A stretch of 64,000 nucleotides of DNA from Ornatilinea apprima. Lineage in GTDB: Bacteria > Chloroflexota > Anaerolineae > Anaerolineales > Anaerolineaceae. Location: contig NZ_LGCL01000019.1 in the NCBI RefSeq assembly GCF_001306115.1, forward strand, positions 62,001-126,000. The letters are read 5' to 3'. Positions 35,701 to 43,437 of this stretch are shown piece after piece. The notes under the pieces were generated by a model. The model was not told the DNA's origin. It made no database searches and saw nothing but the letters and a program-made list of their open reading frames with translations. The position numbers and the translations under genes were made by a program. How positions within the stretch are numbered: the first letter of the stretch is position 1; the number at the start of each line of letters is the position of its first letter.

Positions 35701-36215
35701 GCGAAGCCTGCCTCACCGCCGGCATGGATGACTATATCAGCAAGCCCATCCGCCTCGCCGAATTGCAAGAAATTCTCATCCGCTGGGGAGATCAAAACTT
35801 CATCGATACAACCCCTTCAGAAACGCAATCTGCTATGGTCCCTCCCGACGTATTCAACCCCGACACCCTGCAAATGCTGCAAAAGTTGGGTCATTCGGCT
35901 TATCAGGAGCTGATTAAGATCTACCTCAGCGAATCCAATCTGCTGGTTGAGCGCATTCACTCCGCTCTGGCCGAACAAGATCTGCTTACCATCAGCCGGT
36001 TGGCGCACAATCTCCACGGCTCCAGCATCAATATGGGGCTGGATCAGGTTGCCGGCATCGCCCGCGGCCTGGAAAATGCCGCCGCCCATGCCCAGTCTGC
36101 CGATCTCGAATCATTTATCAAGGACCTGGATTTTCACTACCGTAAAGCCGCACAATTCCTCCTGCAGGAAATCGAACCCTCAGGCGCCCCGTCTTCTTCT
36201 CTGTCTTTGAATTGA
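32763..36215 (+). CDS. Hybrid sensor histidine kinase (dCache, PAS, HisKA, HATPase, REC, REC, Hpt)
   Basis: A 1150-residue membrane sensor with a full internal phosphorelay. Two membrane helices (about residues 8-28 and 328-348) enclose an extracytoplasmic Cache-like domain of about 300 residues. Then come a PAS domain (about 365-490, GIFGMDASGKITFVNPTA), HisKA with His511 (TMSHEIRTPMNG), HATPase_c (N-box NLISNAIKF, G boxes DTGIGI and GGTGLGL), a first REC with Asp796, a second REC with Asp941 (MDVQMPEMDG) and an Hpt domain with His1082 (RLAHNLHGSS). The layout resembles BarA/ArcB types. Start is GTG at 32763, with only a weak ribosome site. No separate response regulator is next to it. The signal sensed is unknown. 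Confidence 0.95.
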   Translation: MKQQWKTFLTWLIPLTLLLVLIMGAFSILQSQNNQQLIKNEELNLVKAQVSTIQSDFSTVLSDLQFLAERTEVHLRRRPAIPEFLTDMALEYQSFVQYKGTYSQVRYINEEGREIVHIAFIDGKPKVIPSENLQDMHGRYFFAESLSMERGQVFISSFDLYQDKDPNGSSADPAMRFGTPIFDKFGVKRGVIVMDYIGDSLLKEHNRLDQSSGSNLMLVDSHGYWIINPEEHNRWGGSLTGQQAYTFSTKYPTAWAQIKEQPNGQISTSDGLFTFQRIYPLRPAASSRPSSDESASSDEEFYWISISFIPKENLTQRASLPLQKLAYSFIGLWAAVILFSGMVTFFTKERERLVVELNQLSRSNQLLLESAGQGIFGMDASGKITFVNPTAACLLQREPEELIGKNPHEVFHFQSQFGDLYNNELCSMCITRLDGTPTSGENEHFWRKDGSRFPIQFSSNPVWDADFITGSVVVFDDITARKRVEAELRAAKDEAESAVRAKSEFLATMSHEIRTPMNGVIGMTSLLAQTQLSKEQQEYVDTIRVSGETLLTLINDILDFSKIDSGKLDLENQPFDLVACVEEVIDLLAPKASSKDLEVISYIEPDVPHFIFGDVTRLRQVLVNLISNAIKFTDSGEVFISVEQLKDNPDMLHFSVRDTGIGISTEQRKRLFKSFSQADSSTTRKYGGTGLGLVISQRLTHLMGGSMWVESNIGEGSIFHFTIHAKAVDPKSMPGESMKSILPGKHVLIVDDNQTNRRILELQCKNWGLIPTSVSSAEEALKLVEKSVHFDIGLIDMSMPGMDGVQLAHQIRMRLKDAVFPLVMISSLGRNQESKTIPLNLFTTFLSKPVKQSVLYNAILQSVSETHIPVHHIHNTTSSELDANLAEKIPLRILVAEDNPVNQKLAQRILEKMGYQSDLVANGLEAIEAVHRQHYDLILMDVQMPEMDGLDATREIIREFGQQHRPRIVAMTANAMRGDREACLTAGMDDYISKPIRLAELQEILIRWGDQNFIDTTPSETQSAMVPPDVFNPDTLQMLQKLGHSAYQELIKIYLSESNLLVERIHSALAEQDLLTISRLAHNLHGSSINMGLDQVAGIARGLENAAAHAQSADLESFIKDLDFHYRKAAQFLLQEIEPSGAPSSSLSLN

Positions 36216-36240
36216 CATTTCTCTCTCGCGCCTCTATACT
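36212..36240 (+). promoter_or_regulatory. Consensus promoter for a leaderless yifB mRNA
   Basis: TTGACA, exactly 17 nt, TATACT. The -35 overlaps the stop codon of the kinase gene. The -10 ends at 36240, and the A of the yifB ATG is at 36247, where transcription should begin. No Shine-Dalgarno sequence lies before this ATG. Confidence 0.75.
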
Positions 36241-36246
36241 AAAACC

Positions 36247-37782
36247 ATGCTCGCCCGCGTCAACTCCTGCGCCGTCATCGGATTGGAAGGCACCATCATC
36301 GAAGTCGAGGTCGACACCAACCCCGGGCTGCCTGTGATGGTCATTGTCGGCCTACCCGATACCGCCGTGCAAGAAAGCCGCGAGCGCGTTCAATCGGCCA
36401 TTAAAAACGCCGGGCTGGTCTATCCGCGCAAGCGCGTAACCGTCAACCTGGCGCCCGCCTCAGTCCGCAAAGAAGGCCCCTCTTACGACCTTCCCATTGC
36501 CCTGGGCGTGCTGGCAGCCACCCAACAAATACCCCTCCCCGCCCTGGAAAATACCCTCGTCATCGGCGAATTATCGCTCGACGGCAGCCTTCGCCATGTG
36601 CGCGGCGTGCTGCCCATGGCAGCCATTGCCCGCGAGCAGGGCTTTCAGCGTGTCATCGTCCCCGAAATGGACGCCCGCGAAGCCGCTCTTATTCCTGGGC
36701 TCAGCGTCATCCCGGCCGCCTCCCTCGGCGATATCGTCCGCTTTCTCACCAACCAGACCCCCATTGCCCCCTTTCCGCCGGTCGACCTGTCTGAAGTGCC
36801 GCCTGGCCTGGTGCAAACCGACTTTTCCGAAATCAAAGGTCAGGAGCACGTCAAGCGCGCCCTCGAAATTGCCGCTGCTGGCGGGCACAACTTATTGATG
36901 GTTGGGCCGCCCGGCGCCGGCAAAACCCTGCTAGCCCGCGCCCTGCCAGCCATCTTACCGGGCATGAGCATTGAAGAGGCGCTGGATGTAACCCGCGTCT
37001 ATTCTGTTGCCGACCAGCTCCCCGGTGACCTGCCGCTCATCCGCACGCGACCTTTCCGCGCCCCCCACCACACCATTTCTCACGCGGGGTTGATCGGCGG
37101 CGGCAACTGGCCCCACCCCGGCGAAGTCTCGCTGGCCCACCGCGGCGTGCTCTTTCTCGACGAGCTGCCTGAGTTCAACCGCCGCGTTCTCGAGGTGATG
37201 CGCCAGCCGCTGGAGGATAAAGTGGTAACCATCAGTCGCGCCCAGGGATCGCTCACCTTCCCGGCCAGCTTCATGCTCATCGCGGCCATGAACCCCTGCC
37301 CGTGCGGCTACTATGGCGACAACCTCAAGCCCTGCACCTGTTCTCCGTCTACCATCACCAAGTACCAGAAGCGCATCTCCGGCCCGCTGCTCGACCGGAT
37401 TGATATTCACATCACCGTACCCCGTGTGGAATTTGATAAACTCTCCGCCAACCGCCAGAGCGAATCCTCCAGCACCGTTCGCCAGCGCGTAGAGAGTGCC
37501 CGCGCCTTGCAAACCCGCCGCTTCGCCGGCAGCGACGGCGTCACCCCCATCTACTGCAACGCCGACATGCGCCCTGCCGAAGTGCGCCAGCACTGCGCCC
37601 TCGATGAAACCGGCCAAAACCTCATGCGCACCGCCATGAGCCAGCTCCAGCTTTCTGCCCGCGCCTTTCACCGCGTGCTCAAACTCGCCCGCACCATCGC
37701 CGACCTGGCAGCCAGCCCCAGCATCTTACCCCAGCACCTCGCCGAAGCCCTTCAATACCGGCCGCGCCTCGAAGACCAGTAG
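36247..37782 (+). CDS. comM: YifB/ComM family Mg-chelatase-like AAA+ ATPase
   Basis: A 511-residue hexameric AAA+ helicase; ComM drives branch migration in natural transformation. The N-terminal ChlI/Lon-S5-like domain starts LARVNSCAVIGLEG and contains VGLPDTAVQESRERV. The Walker A GPPGAGKT is at residues 220-227, the Walker B is LFLDELPEF, and a Zn-like cluster NPCPCGYYGD...CTCSP follows, all hallmarks of YifB. The C-terminal Mg-chelatase domain ends LSARAFHRVLKLARTIADL. The mRNA is predicted to be leaderless, since the promoter places +1 at the ATG. A Mg-chelatase role is unlikely, as there are no chelatase partners here. Confidence 0.95.
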   Translation: MLARVNSCAVIGLEGTIIEVEVDTNPGLPVMVIVGLPDTAVQESRERVQSAIKNAGLVYPRKRVTVNLAPASVRKEGPSYDLPIALGVLAATQQIPLPALENTLVIGELSLDGSLRHVRGVLPMAAIAREQGFQRVIVPEMDAREAALIPGLSVIPAASLGDIVRFLTNQTPIAPFPPVDLSEVPPGLVQTDFSEIKGQEHVKRALEIAAAGGHNLLMVGPPGAGKTLLARALPAILPGMSIEEALDVTRVYSVADQLPGDLPLIRTRPFRAPHHTISHAGLIGGGNWPHPGEVSLAHRGVLFLDELPEFNRRVLEVMRQPLEDKVVTISRAQGSLTFPASFMLIAAMNPCPCGYYGDNLKPCTCSPSTITKYQKRISGPLLDRIDIHITVPRVEFDKLSANRQSESSSTVRQRVESARALQTRRFAGSDGVTPIYCNADMRPAEVRQHCALDETGQNLMRTAMSQLQLSARAFHRVLKLARTIADLAASPSILPQHLAEALQYRPRLEDQ

Positions 37783-37855
37783 TCTGCGTAACAAAAAATT
37801 CCCAAATTCGTCTACAATAGAGAAACGACAAAAATCCTCACTCATCCGAGAAAAT

Positions 37856-38803
37856 ATGAAACCGTTTCGCAAGCATGTTGCCATCGCCATCGATGGTGGC
37901 GGAATCCGTGGATTGATTGTTACCAAGGCCCTCGCCGTGCTCGAGGCCGAGTTGGGCCGCCCCTTGCACGAAATCATTGAAATGGCCGTCGGCACCTCCA
38001 CCGGGTCCATTATCTCTGCCGGTCTGGGCGCGGGTATGAGCGCCAGCCGCATGGTAGAGCTTTACCTGCAAATGGGCAGCACCATCTTTCCCCGCTCCTG
38101 GCGCAGCCGCCTCTGGCCGCTTACCCGCTGCCGCTACCCCGCCGAACCGTTGCAGTCCTCCCTTGAGCAAACCTTCGGTGCGTTTCAAATGTCCGACTTT
38201 TGGAATCACCGCCCGCCAATTGACGTGGTCATCACCACCTTCGATCTGGTAACCAACCACACCTGTTTTGTCAAACCGTGGAAACCCGAATACGCCAGCT
38301 GGCCTGTGGTGAAGGCCGTGCAGGCTTCTTGCACGGTGCCCACCTACTTCCCTGTGGTAGAGAACCGGTACATAGACGGCGGCGTGGGAGCCTATTCCAA
38401 CCCCTGCTACCTCGCGGCCTATGAAGCGCTGATTTGCCTGGGATGGAATCCTGCCGAGACTACCCTCATCAGCCTGGGCACCGGTCGCGAACCGCGCTCA
38501 TTCCAAACCCACACAGCCAGGCGCTTTTGGCCCTGGCAGTGGCTTAACCCCATTCTGGGCGCCTTTTTGCAGTCAGCCGACGACCAGCAGGTGCACCTGG
38601 TGCAAACCTTTTTTGATCAGATCGATTTTCGCCGTTTTCAGGTTGATCTGCTAACCCCCTTCCCCATGGATGACACTTCCCGTCCCGAAGAGCTTCTGCG
38701 CTACGGGGAAACCCTCGGCAGAATGATCCTCGCGGACCAGATCGACGACGCCCAAAAAATCATCCCGCAAAAACTAATTTCCACCGGCAGCCCGCGACCT
38801 TAG
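37856..38803 (+). CDS. Patatin-like phospholipase
   Basis: Predicted lipid acyl hydrolase with a Ser-Asp dyad, 315 residues. The oxyanion motif GGGIRG is at residues 15-20, the nucleophile elbow GTSTGS gives Ser48, and YIDGGV gives Asp174. This arrangement is complete, so it should be active. It is close to the CapV/cGAMP-activated patatins in size, but no cyclase, sensor or other defence gene lies nearby, so a defence role is not supported; a housekeeping lipase is more likely. TACAAT at 37813-37818 may be the -10. It follows yifB by 73 nt. Confidence 0.92.
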   Translation: MKPFRKHVAIAIDGGGIRGLIVTKALAVLEAELGRPLHEIIEMAVGTSTGSIISAGLGAGMSASRMVELYLQMGSTIFPRSWRSRLWPLTRCRYPAEPLQSSLEQTFGAFQMSDFWNHRPPIDVVITTFDLVTNHTCFVKPWKPEYASWPVVKAVQASCTVPTYFPVVENRYIDGGVGAYSNPCYLAAYEALICLGWNPAETTLISLGTGREPRSFQTHTARRFWPWQWLNPILGAFLQSADDQQVHLVQTFFDQIDFRRFQVDLLTPFPMDDTSRPEELLRYGETLGRMILADQIDDAQKIIPQKLISTGSPRP

Positions 38804-38825
38804 CGCCGCTAACGGACGGCCAGGA

Positions 38826-39044
38826 TTAATGGAGCAATTGAAACATCACGAAAAGGATCACCGCCGCGCCGCCGAAAACACCAATCAAAGTAAGCCAGAG
38901 CGGCCAGTGGTTCTTTTCAGTTTGCATTGGCCGTTCCGGGCGGGCAATCAGCTCGCGCCCGCAATAATAACAAAACGGCGCGCCGCTTGGAATGGGCCTT
39001 CCGCAGTATTTGCAAGGTTGGTTGTCGGGCTGTTGTTCATCCAT
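38826..39044 (-). CDS. Zinc-ribbon single-pass membrane protein
   Basis: A 72-residue protein: an N-terminal zinc ribbon with two CxxC knuckles (CKYCG at about residue 11 and CYYCG at about 25) and a C-terminal membrane helix (about 47-70, LTLIGVFGGAAVILFVMFQLL). Such zinc-ribbon/helix proteins are common and mostly uncharacterised. I start it at the ATG at 39044. The in-frame ATG at 39053 overlaps the TATAAT -10 (39057-39052), so the second Met, only 7 nt beyond the -10, would be at or next to the first transcribed base. Confidence 0.75.
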   Translation of the reverse strand: MDEQQPDNQPCKYCGRPIPSGAPFCYYCGRELIARPERPMQTEKNHWPLWLTLIGVFGGAAVILFVMFQLLH

Positions 39045-39051
39045 GCCCGCC

Positions 39052-39057
39052 ATTATA
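39052..39057 (-). promoter_or_regulatory. -10 element giving a probably leaderless zinc-ribbon mRNA
   Basis: TATAAT on the minus strand ends 7 nt before the ATG at 39044. There is no good -35 (ACGCAT at 17 nt) and no ribosome site, as in the yifB case. Confidence 0.5.
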
Positions 39058-39157
39058 GAACAGTTACTTTTTTTATGCGTTAATTACTGAAATTAAACCT
39101 GAATTAAATGGCGGCCCCGCAAGCATGGAATATCATTTATGATAAGTTCATTCTTTC

Positions 39158-39188
39158 TTGCGATCATTACAGGTTCTGAGAGTATAAT
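39158..39188 (+). promoter_or_regulatory. Promoter of the transglycosylase-like operon
   Basis: TTGCGA, a 19-nt spacer and TATAAT (39183-39188), about 55 nt before the GTG start at 39243. The spacer is longer than ideal. Confidence 0.5.
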
Positions 39189-39242
39189 TATGCGTAGGTA
39201 TTTTTTCCTATCATTCTTATCGGGTGCGTCATTGGGGGGCTT

Positions 39243-41279
39243 GTGAGTCTGCACAACCGTACCACCGCTCGTCCGGTCTGGAAATATCTCTTCGCGGCCT
39301 TTTGGGTATGGGTCTTTTTTTCATTGACCATAGTCGGTCTCAACCCCGTCCTCGCACAGGATGGCGGCGGGGATGGTGAAGGCCAGGGCGAAGGCGACCG
39401 TGTAAAAACCATCGAGCGCGTTTTCACGCAGTATACCTGGCAAATGAGCAATAAAGACGGTAAAGCGGTCTGCCGGGTTGTCATCACGCACGACGGCATA
39501 CCCACCCGAATGGAAGCCCTCGGCCAGTGCGAAAAAGAACTCTTCCCTGCAACCGCAACCCCAACCGCCATTCAGCCTACAACCACAGCCACACCCGGCG
39601 CTTTCGCCACCCCGACCTTGCCGCCTTCCACTGAGCCGGTAGATATTGACGAACTGCTTGAAGACGTCTATTGGACGCTGCTCAAGACCGAAACGATCAA
39701 GCGCGTTGAAAAAGTGGTCATTCCGCCCATTATCATCGATCTCCAGGCGCCCAACCAGCCCGTCACCGAGCCCTATGTAACCATCCGCGCCTTCGAGCCC
39801 AACCGCGATTACGAGATCACCGGCATTCAGGGCATGGTCGATGGCAATCCATTTTCTTGCAGCCAGGCGGCCTGCGATATCTACCTCTTGCGCGATTCGC
39901 AAATCACCTATTGGGCCACTTCCACCTTCGGAGACGAAAGCCCGCACATCTCCGCCACCGTCCGCCTCAGCAAAATTCAAGATTTTTACAGCGTGGCCGT
40001 CACCAGCCGCAGCCTGTATTACCGCTATATCGATGTCGGCCTGGACGCCTGGAAAGGCGTCTCGCAGGGCAGCGCTCCTTCGTGGACCTTCCTGCCGCAA
40101 AGCCCGGCACAACTCTATATCAATAAAGCGCTGCACCTGCTTGCCTCAAAATTAATCGCCATCGGCATTGTCGACACCCGTGACTGCCCCAACGGCGGCC
40201 TGATGTACAATGGCGCGCCCAACGCCTGTGGGATCGAAAAAGCCCAGCTCAACTCCGAAACCTGGCAGAACCGCTTCGACAACGTGATCTGGAATGCTTC
40301 CCGCGACACCGGCGTGCCCGCCCGGCTGATCAAGGCTATTGTCGAGCAGGAAACCCAGTTTTGGCCGGAGCGCTCGCGCCCCAATATTTATGACGAATTT
40401 GGCCTGGCACAGCTCAACGAACTCGGCGCCGATGTCTCTTTGCGCTGGAATCAGGACCTTTACAAGCGCGTTTGCTCTGCCATTTTTGTCGACTGCCCCG
40501 AATATTACGCCAGTCTTTCCACTTTTTCACAGGCCATGGTGCGCGGCGCCTTGCTGCAACTGGTTGATTCCAACTGCCCCACCTGCCAATACGGGATCGA
40601 CCTTAACAAGGCCGAGGAAAGCATTTACATTCTGGCCGACTCGTTGAAAGCCAATGCCTACCAGACCGGCTATATTTTTACAGAACGCGGCCTGCAAGCA
40701 TCCTATGAAGACATGTGGCGCTTCACCGTACTCTCTTATCACGCCGGGTATAACTGTCTGGAATATGGTGTCGCCACCTCCTCCCTCTACCAGGAGCCCA
40801 TTACCTGGCCCAACGTTTCCCGCCATGTATATTGTGAAGGTGCTAGCGAATATGTGGACAGCGTCTGGCAAAAACTGGCCGCTTTCGACCAGTTCCACCC
40901 CCCCGCCGTCGAGTCAAACGCCAAAATCTACTTCCCCACACAAACGCCCATGCCCACCGCCACCGCCAACCCCGGCCTGGTCAACGGCGGCATTCATGTC
41001 ATTCTTTTTGTGGACAAAAACAACAATCTCCGTATGGATGAAGGCGAGCGCGTCTCAGGCGAATCCATTCAGGTGGAGCTGGATGATGGAGAGAAATATT
41101 CGGCCAGAACCGAAAATGGAGAAGCGCATTTCTACTTCCAAAATAAACTGGTTGGCCAAACAGGCACCGCCAGCGCCACAAGCCTTTACCAGAGCTTTAA
41201 CTTCGTCATTCCCAAATCCGGTGAAGTGCTCATCGTCTTCCGCATTCAACCGCCTCCCGTGCCCAACCGGTTACCCTAA
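39243..41279 (+). CDS. Exported lytic-transglycosylase-like (SLT-fold) protein
   Basis: A 678-residue exported protein. The N-terminal signal segment (about residues 13-38) ends at VLAQ, followed by Gly/Glu-rich and Thr/Pro-rich (PTATPT-like) linkers to about residue 135, and a beta-rich domain to about 290. Residues about 345-560 form an SLT/goose-lysozyme-like domain: NASRDTGVPARLIKAIVEQETQFWP with the likely catalytic Glu370 (ETQF) and EFGLAQLNELG in the GLMQL position. Cysteine pairs occur in the domain. After a second PT linker, a C-terminal SdrD/CNA-B-like domain begins VILFVDKNNNLRMDEGERVSG. Start is GTG with GGGGGG upstream. Probably cuts or binds peptidoglycan at the cell surface. 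It is cotranscribed with the next gene (19-nt gap). Confidence 0.85.
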   Translation: MSLHNRTTARPVWKYLFAAFWVWVFFSLTIVGLNPVLAQDGGGDGEGQGEGDRVKTIERVFTQYTWQMSNKDGKAVCRVVITHDGIPTRMEALGQCEKELFPATATPTAIQPTTTATPGAFATPTLPPSTEPVDIDELLEDVYWTLLKTETIKRVEKVVIPPIIIDLQAPNQPVTEPYVTIRAFEPNRDYEITGIQGMVDGNPFSCSQAACDIYLLRDSQITYWATSTFGDESPHISATVRLSKIQDFYSVAVTSRSLYYRYIDVGLDAWKGVSQGSAPSWTFLPQSPAQLYINKALHLLASKLIAIGIVDTRDCPNGGLMYNGAPNACGIEKAQLNSETWQNRFDNVIWNASRDTGVPARLIKAIVEQETQFWPERSRPNIYDEFGLAQLNELGADVSLRWNQDLYKRVCSAIFVDCPEYYASLSTFSQAMVRGALLQLVDSNCPTCQYGIDLNKAEESIYILADSLKANAYQTGYIFTERGLQASYEDMWRFTVLSYHAGYNCLEYGVATSSLYQEPITWPNVSRHVYCEGASEYVDSVWQKLAAFDQFHPPAVESNAKIYFPTQTPMPTATANPGLVNGGIHVILFVDKNNNLRMDEGERVSGESIQVELDDGEKYSARTENGEAHFYFQNKLVGQTGTASATSLYQSFNFVIPKSGEVLIVFRIQPPPVPNRLP

Positions 41280-41298
41280 TTAAGGAGGAAAACTTGTC

Positions 41299-43302
41299 AT
41301 GGCTTCTGACAATCCTTCCACTGAAGACGAATGGATCGAAGACAGTAATTCTTCATTTGATATGCTCGACCCGCAGCCGCTGATCGACGACCATGATTCC
41401 GATTCCGAAAATCCCTATCAGATTCCAGACGAAGAACCTGCTTTTCGCGCTGGGTTTGAGTGGCAAGAAGAAGACTCTCCCCAGGTCGCCCCGCCAGTTG
41501 TGGAGAATCCGCTCAAAAGAGCCTTCAAATCCCTGACCAATCTCTTGTTCAAAGACACAGAAGACATTGGCCGCCAATCCTCCCCCTCAACCCTTTCAAT
41601 CGAAGAAATAAACTCCACTCCTGACGCAGGTTTTGAGCAACACGCAGAGGATGAAGAAACCCTGGACCGCTTATCGTCTTCAGTCCAGATTCCCGCCAGC
41701 AGTTCTGAAACCGATTTCTGGAACATGAAGCGGAAAACCGGCCAGCTGACCCTTGAAGACACACCCCTCGATGATGCTGGCATTCCCATTTCAGAAATGC
41801 AGCGCCGGCTCACCGGCGAGCTGCCCGATGTGGAAGATCTGCCCGCGGTATCCTCACAGGCTTCCGACAGCGGTGTTCCCCAGGGTGATGATCTGCGCCA
41901 GTTTCTTGCACAATTGGAATCTGAATCTGCGCCTGAGCAGCCCCCATCCCCCCTGCCGGCCAGTCGTTGGGGGCAAATTGAGCCGCCCGCAGCTGTTCCC
42001 TTCAGGCAGCCAGAGCCAAATGAAGCAGAAAGCGATGTGGATGACCTTCTCTTTGGAACCGCCCTGCGCTTTGGCAACGTTCCGGATTTTTCCGAAGAGC
42101 ATGCAGACCTGCATCAGCCATCGGAAGAAGCATCCAATCCTTATGCAGTCGATGATGACCTCACCGATTCAACAGTCTTCTTATCCGATGCCGAAACCAT
42201 CCCCCCAGAGCCTTTCAAAGAGGATGAACAAGACGATCCCGGAAGCCGGTTGAGAGACCTGCGCTCGCATTTCGGATCAGCAGATTCATCCGAAGAGTCT
42301 GCCGAAGATCTTTTTGGTTTCTTCCCCGGTGAACTGCAAAGCCATTCCCCTGTTTTTTCGTTTCTCGAAGAAGAGCCTCAGCCCGCCGATTCCGCGCCAA
42401 AAGAAGAGCAAGACGATTATTACCCGCCCTTTGCTGGAGATGAGGACGCCAAAGACAATTTCTTTGATAACATTCGCCGGCGGGCTTTATTTGAACCCGA
42501 AGAAGAACCCGCCTCGGTCTTTAATCAATATGTAGAAGATCAACCACCCGGCTTTGCTGAACCCCCGGTAAATGATGAGCCAACTTTATATTTCTACCCA
42601 GAACAGGAGGAATCTCCATCACCCCTCGACCTGGAAATGGACACCCGCCAGTTCCTCATGGGGGACCAGACCGCTCACCAGAACACCACCCGCTTCCTTG
42701 AAGACCTGGCTGCCGCAGACCGTGAAGACGCGCCGCAAATTCAACCCGAAGAAATTAAGGTTTCTGAAATCAAGCCCAAACATGGGCTGGGTCGCATAGA
42801 TCTCAACTCGCGCGAGTTTCTCATCGTCGCGGCCAGCCTGGTTGGCATCATCATCATCGCCGTGGCCACAATTTTGTTGACTCGCAATCTTACCCAGATT
42901 CGCTTGCCAGTCTTTTCTCTCCCCGCGGCCGCGCAAGCAGATGGCGTGTACCCGGTGGGCATGAAACTGCCTGGCGGTTGGTATTTTGACCTGCAGCCCT
43001 CTTATATGGAGAACGGCGAATGGAAACCCCAGGCCGCCGAATGGCTGGAAGGCAGCGCCATCCGCCGCGTTATCGCTGTCCCCTGGAATGCCCAGACCGA
43101 AGCTGTTGTTAAGACGTTCACAACTGATGATAAAATCCAGTTGTTCATGAGCAATGAGGACATCTTTGCCTACAGGGTATCCGAGGTAAAACAGGTGCCA
43201 GAAGACGACACCAGCGTGCTTACAGCAACCAAGCCTTCCATTGTCATCATTCTTTACCAGCCCAAAGCTCAGCAGCGATGGGTTGTCATCGCCGAGCAGT
43301 GA
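41299..43302 (+). CDS. Acidic single-pass membrane protein with degenerate sortase-like C-terminal domain
   Basis: A 667-residue protein. Residues 1 to about 495 are highly acidic, rich in Glu, Asp, Ser and Pro and likely disordered, with no signal peptide, so they should be cytoplasmic. One membrane helix lies at about 507-528 (FLIVAASLVGIIIIAVATILL). The outside part (about 545-667) resembles the second half of a sortase: DKIQLFMSNEDIFAYRVSEVKQV, then IVIILYQP where active sortases have LTLITC, then QRWVVIAE. The catalytic Cys and the TGH His are missing, so it would be inactive. That fold call is my reading by eye. AAGGAGGA precedes the ATG. It follows the transglycosylase-like gene by 19 nt. 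Confidence 0.78.
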   Translation: MASDNPSTEDEWIEDSNSSFDMLDPQPLIDDHDSDSENPYQIPDEEPAFRAGFEWQEEDSPQVAPPVVENPLKRAFKSLTNLLFKDTEDIGRQSSPSTLSIEEINSTPDAGFEQHAEDEETLDRLSSSVQIPASSSETDFWNMKRKTGQLTLEDTPLDDAGIPISEMQRRLTGELPDVEDLPAVSSQASDSGVPQGDDLRQFLAQLESESAPEQPPSPLPASRWGQIEPPAAVPFRQPEPNEAESDVDDLLFGTALRFGNVPDFSEEHADLHQPSEEASNPYAVDDDLTDSTVFLSDAETIPPEPFKEDEQDDPGSRLRDLRSHFGSADSSEESAEDLFGFFPGELQSHSPVFSFLEEEPQPADSAPKEEQDDYYPPFAGDEDAKDNFFDNIRRRALFEPEEEPASVFNQYVEDQPPGFAEPPVNDEPTLYFYPEQEESPSPLDLEMDTRQFLMGDQTAHQNTTRFLEDLAAADREDAPQIQPEEIKVSEIKPKHGLGRIDLNSREFLIVAASLVGIIIIAVATILLTRNLTQIRLPVFSLPAAAQADGVYPVGMKLPGGWYFDLQPSYMENGEWKPQAAEWLEGSAIRRVIAVPWNAQTEAVVKTFTTDDKIQLFMSNEDIFAYRVSEVKQVPEDDTSVLTATKPSIVIILYQPKAQQRWVVIAEQ

Positions 43303-43346
43303 TCAATTACGGGAAGATCAAGGAAATCCATTCTTATCGGTTATGT

Positions 43347-43363
43347 TACCTTTAAGGTACAAT
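43347..43363 (+). promoter_or_regulatory. Possible promoter/operator of the GNAT gene
   Basis: TACAAT at 43358-43363 overlaps a perfect palindrome TACCTT-T-AAGGTA (43347-43359). The -35 is poor (TTATCG at 18 nt). The dyad could be a repressor site, but this is only positional evidence. Confidence 0.3.
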
Positions 43364-43437
43364 AGGAGCAGACGCTTGAAATTTACAGATTAGTGATCAA
43401 TTTGGTGATCAACGCAGCCGCTTAGAGGATAGCCTTT

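Noticed and set aside
37856..38803. Patatin as a CBASS-type defence effector
   Set aside because: No cyclic-nucleotide synthase, sensor or accessory gene is near; neighbours are yifB and a zinc-ribbon protein.
39190..39246. 18-codon frame just before the transglycosylase-like gene, whose stop overlaps its GTG
   Set aside because: Its ATG lies directly next to the TATAAT -10, upstream of the predicted transcription start, so it would not be in the mRNA.
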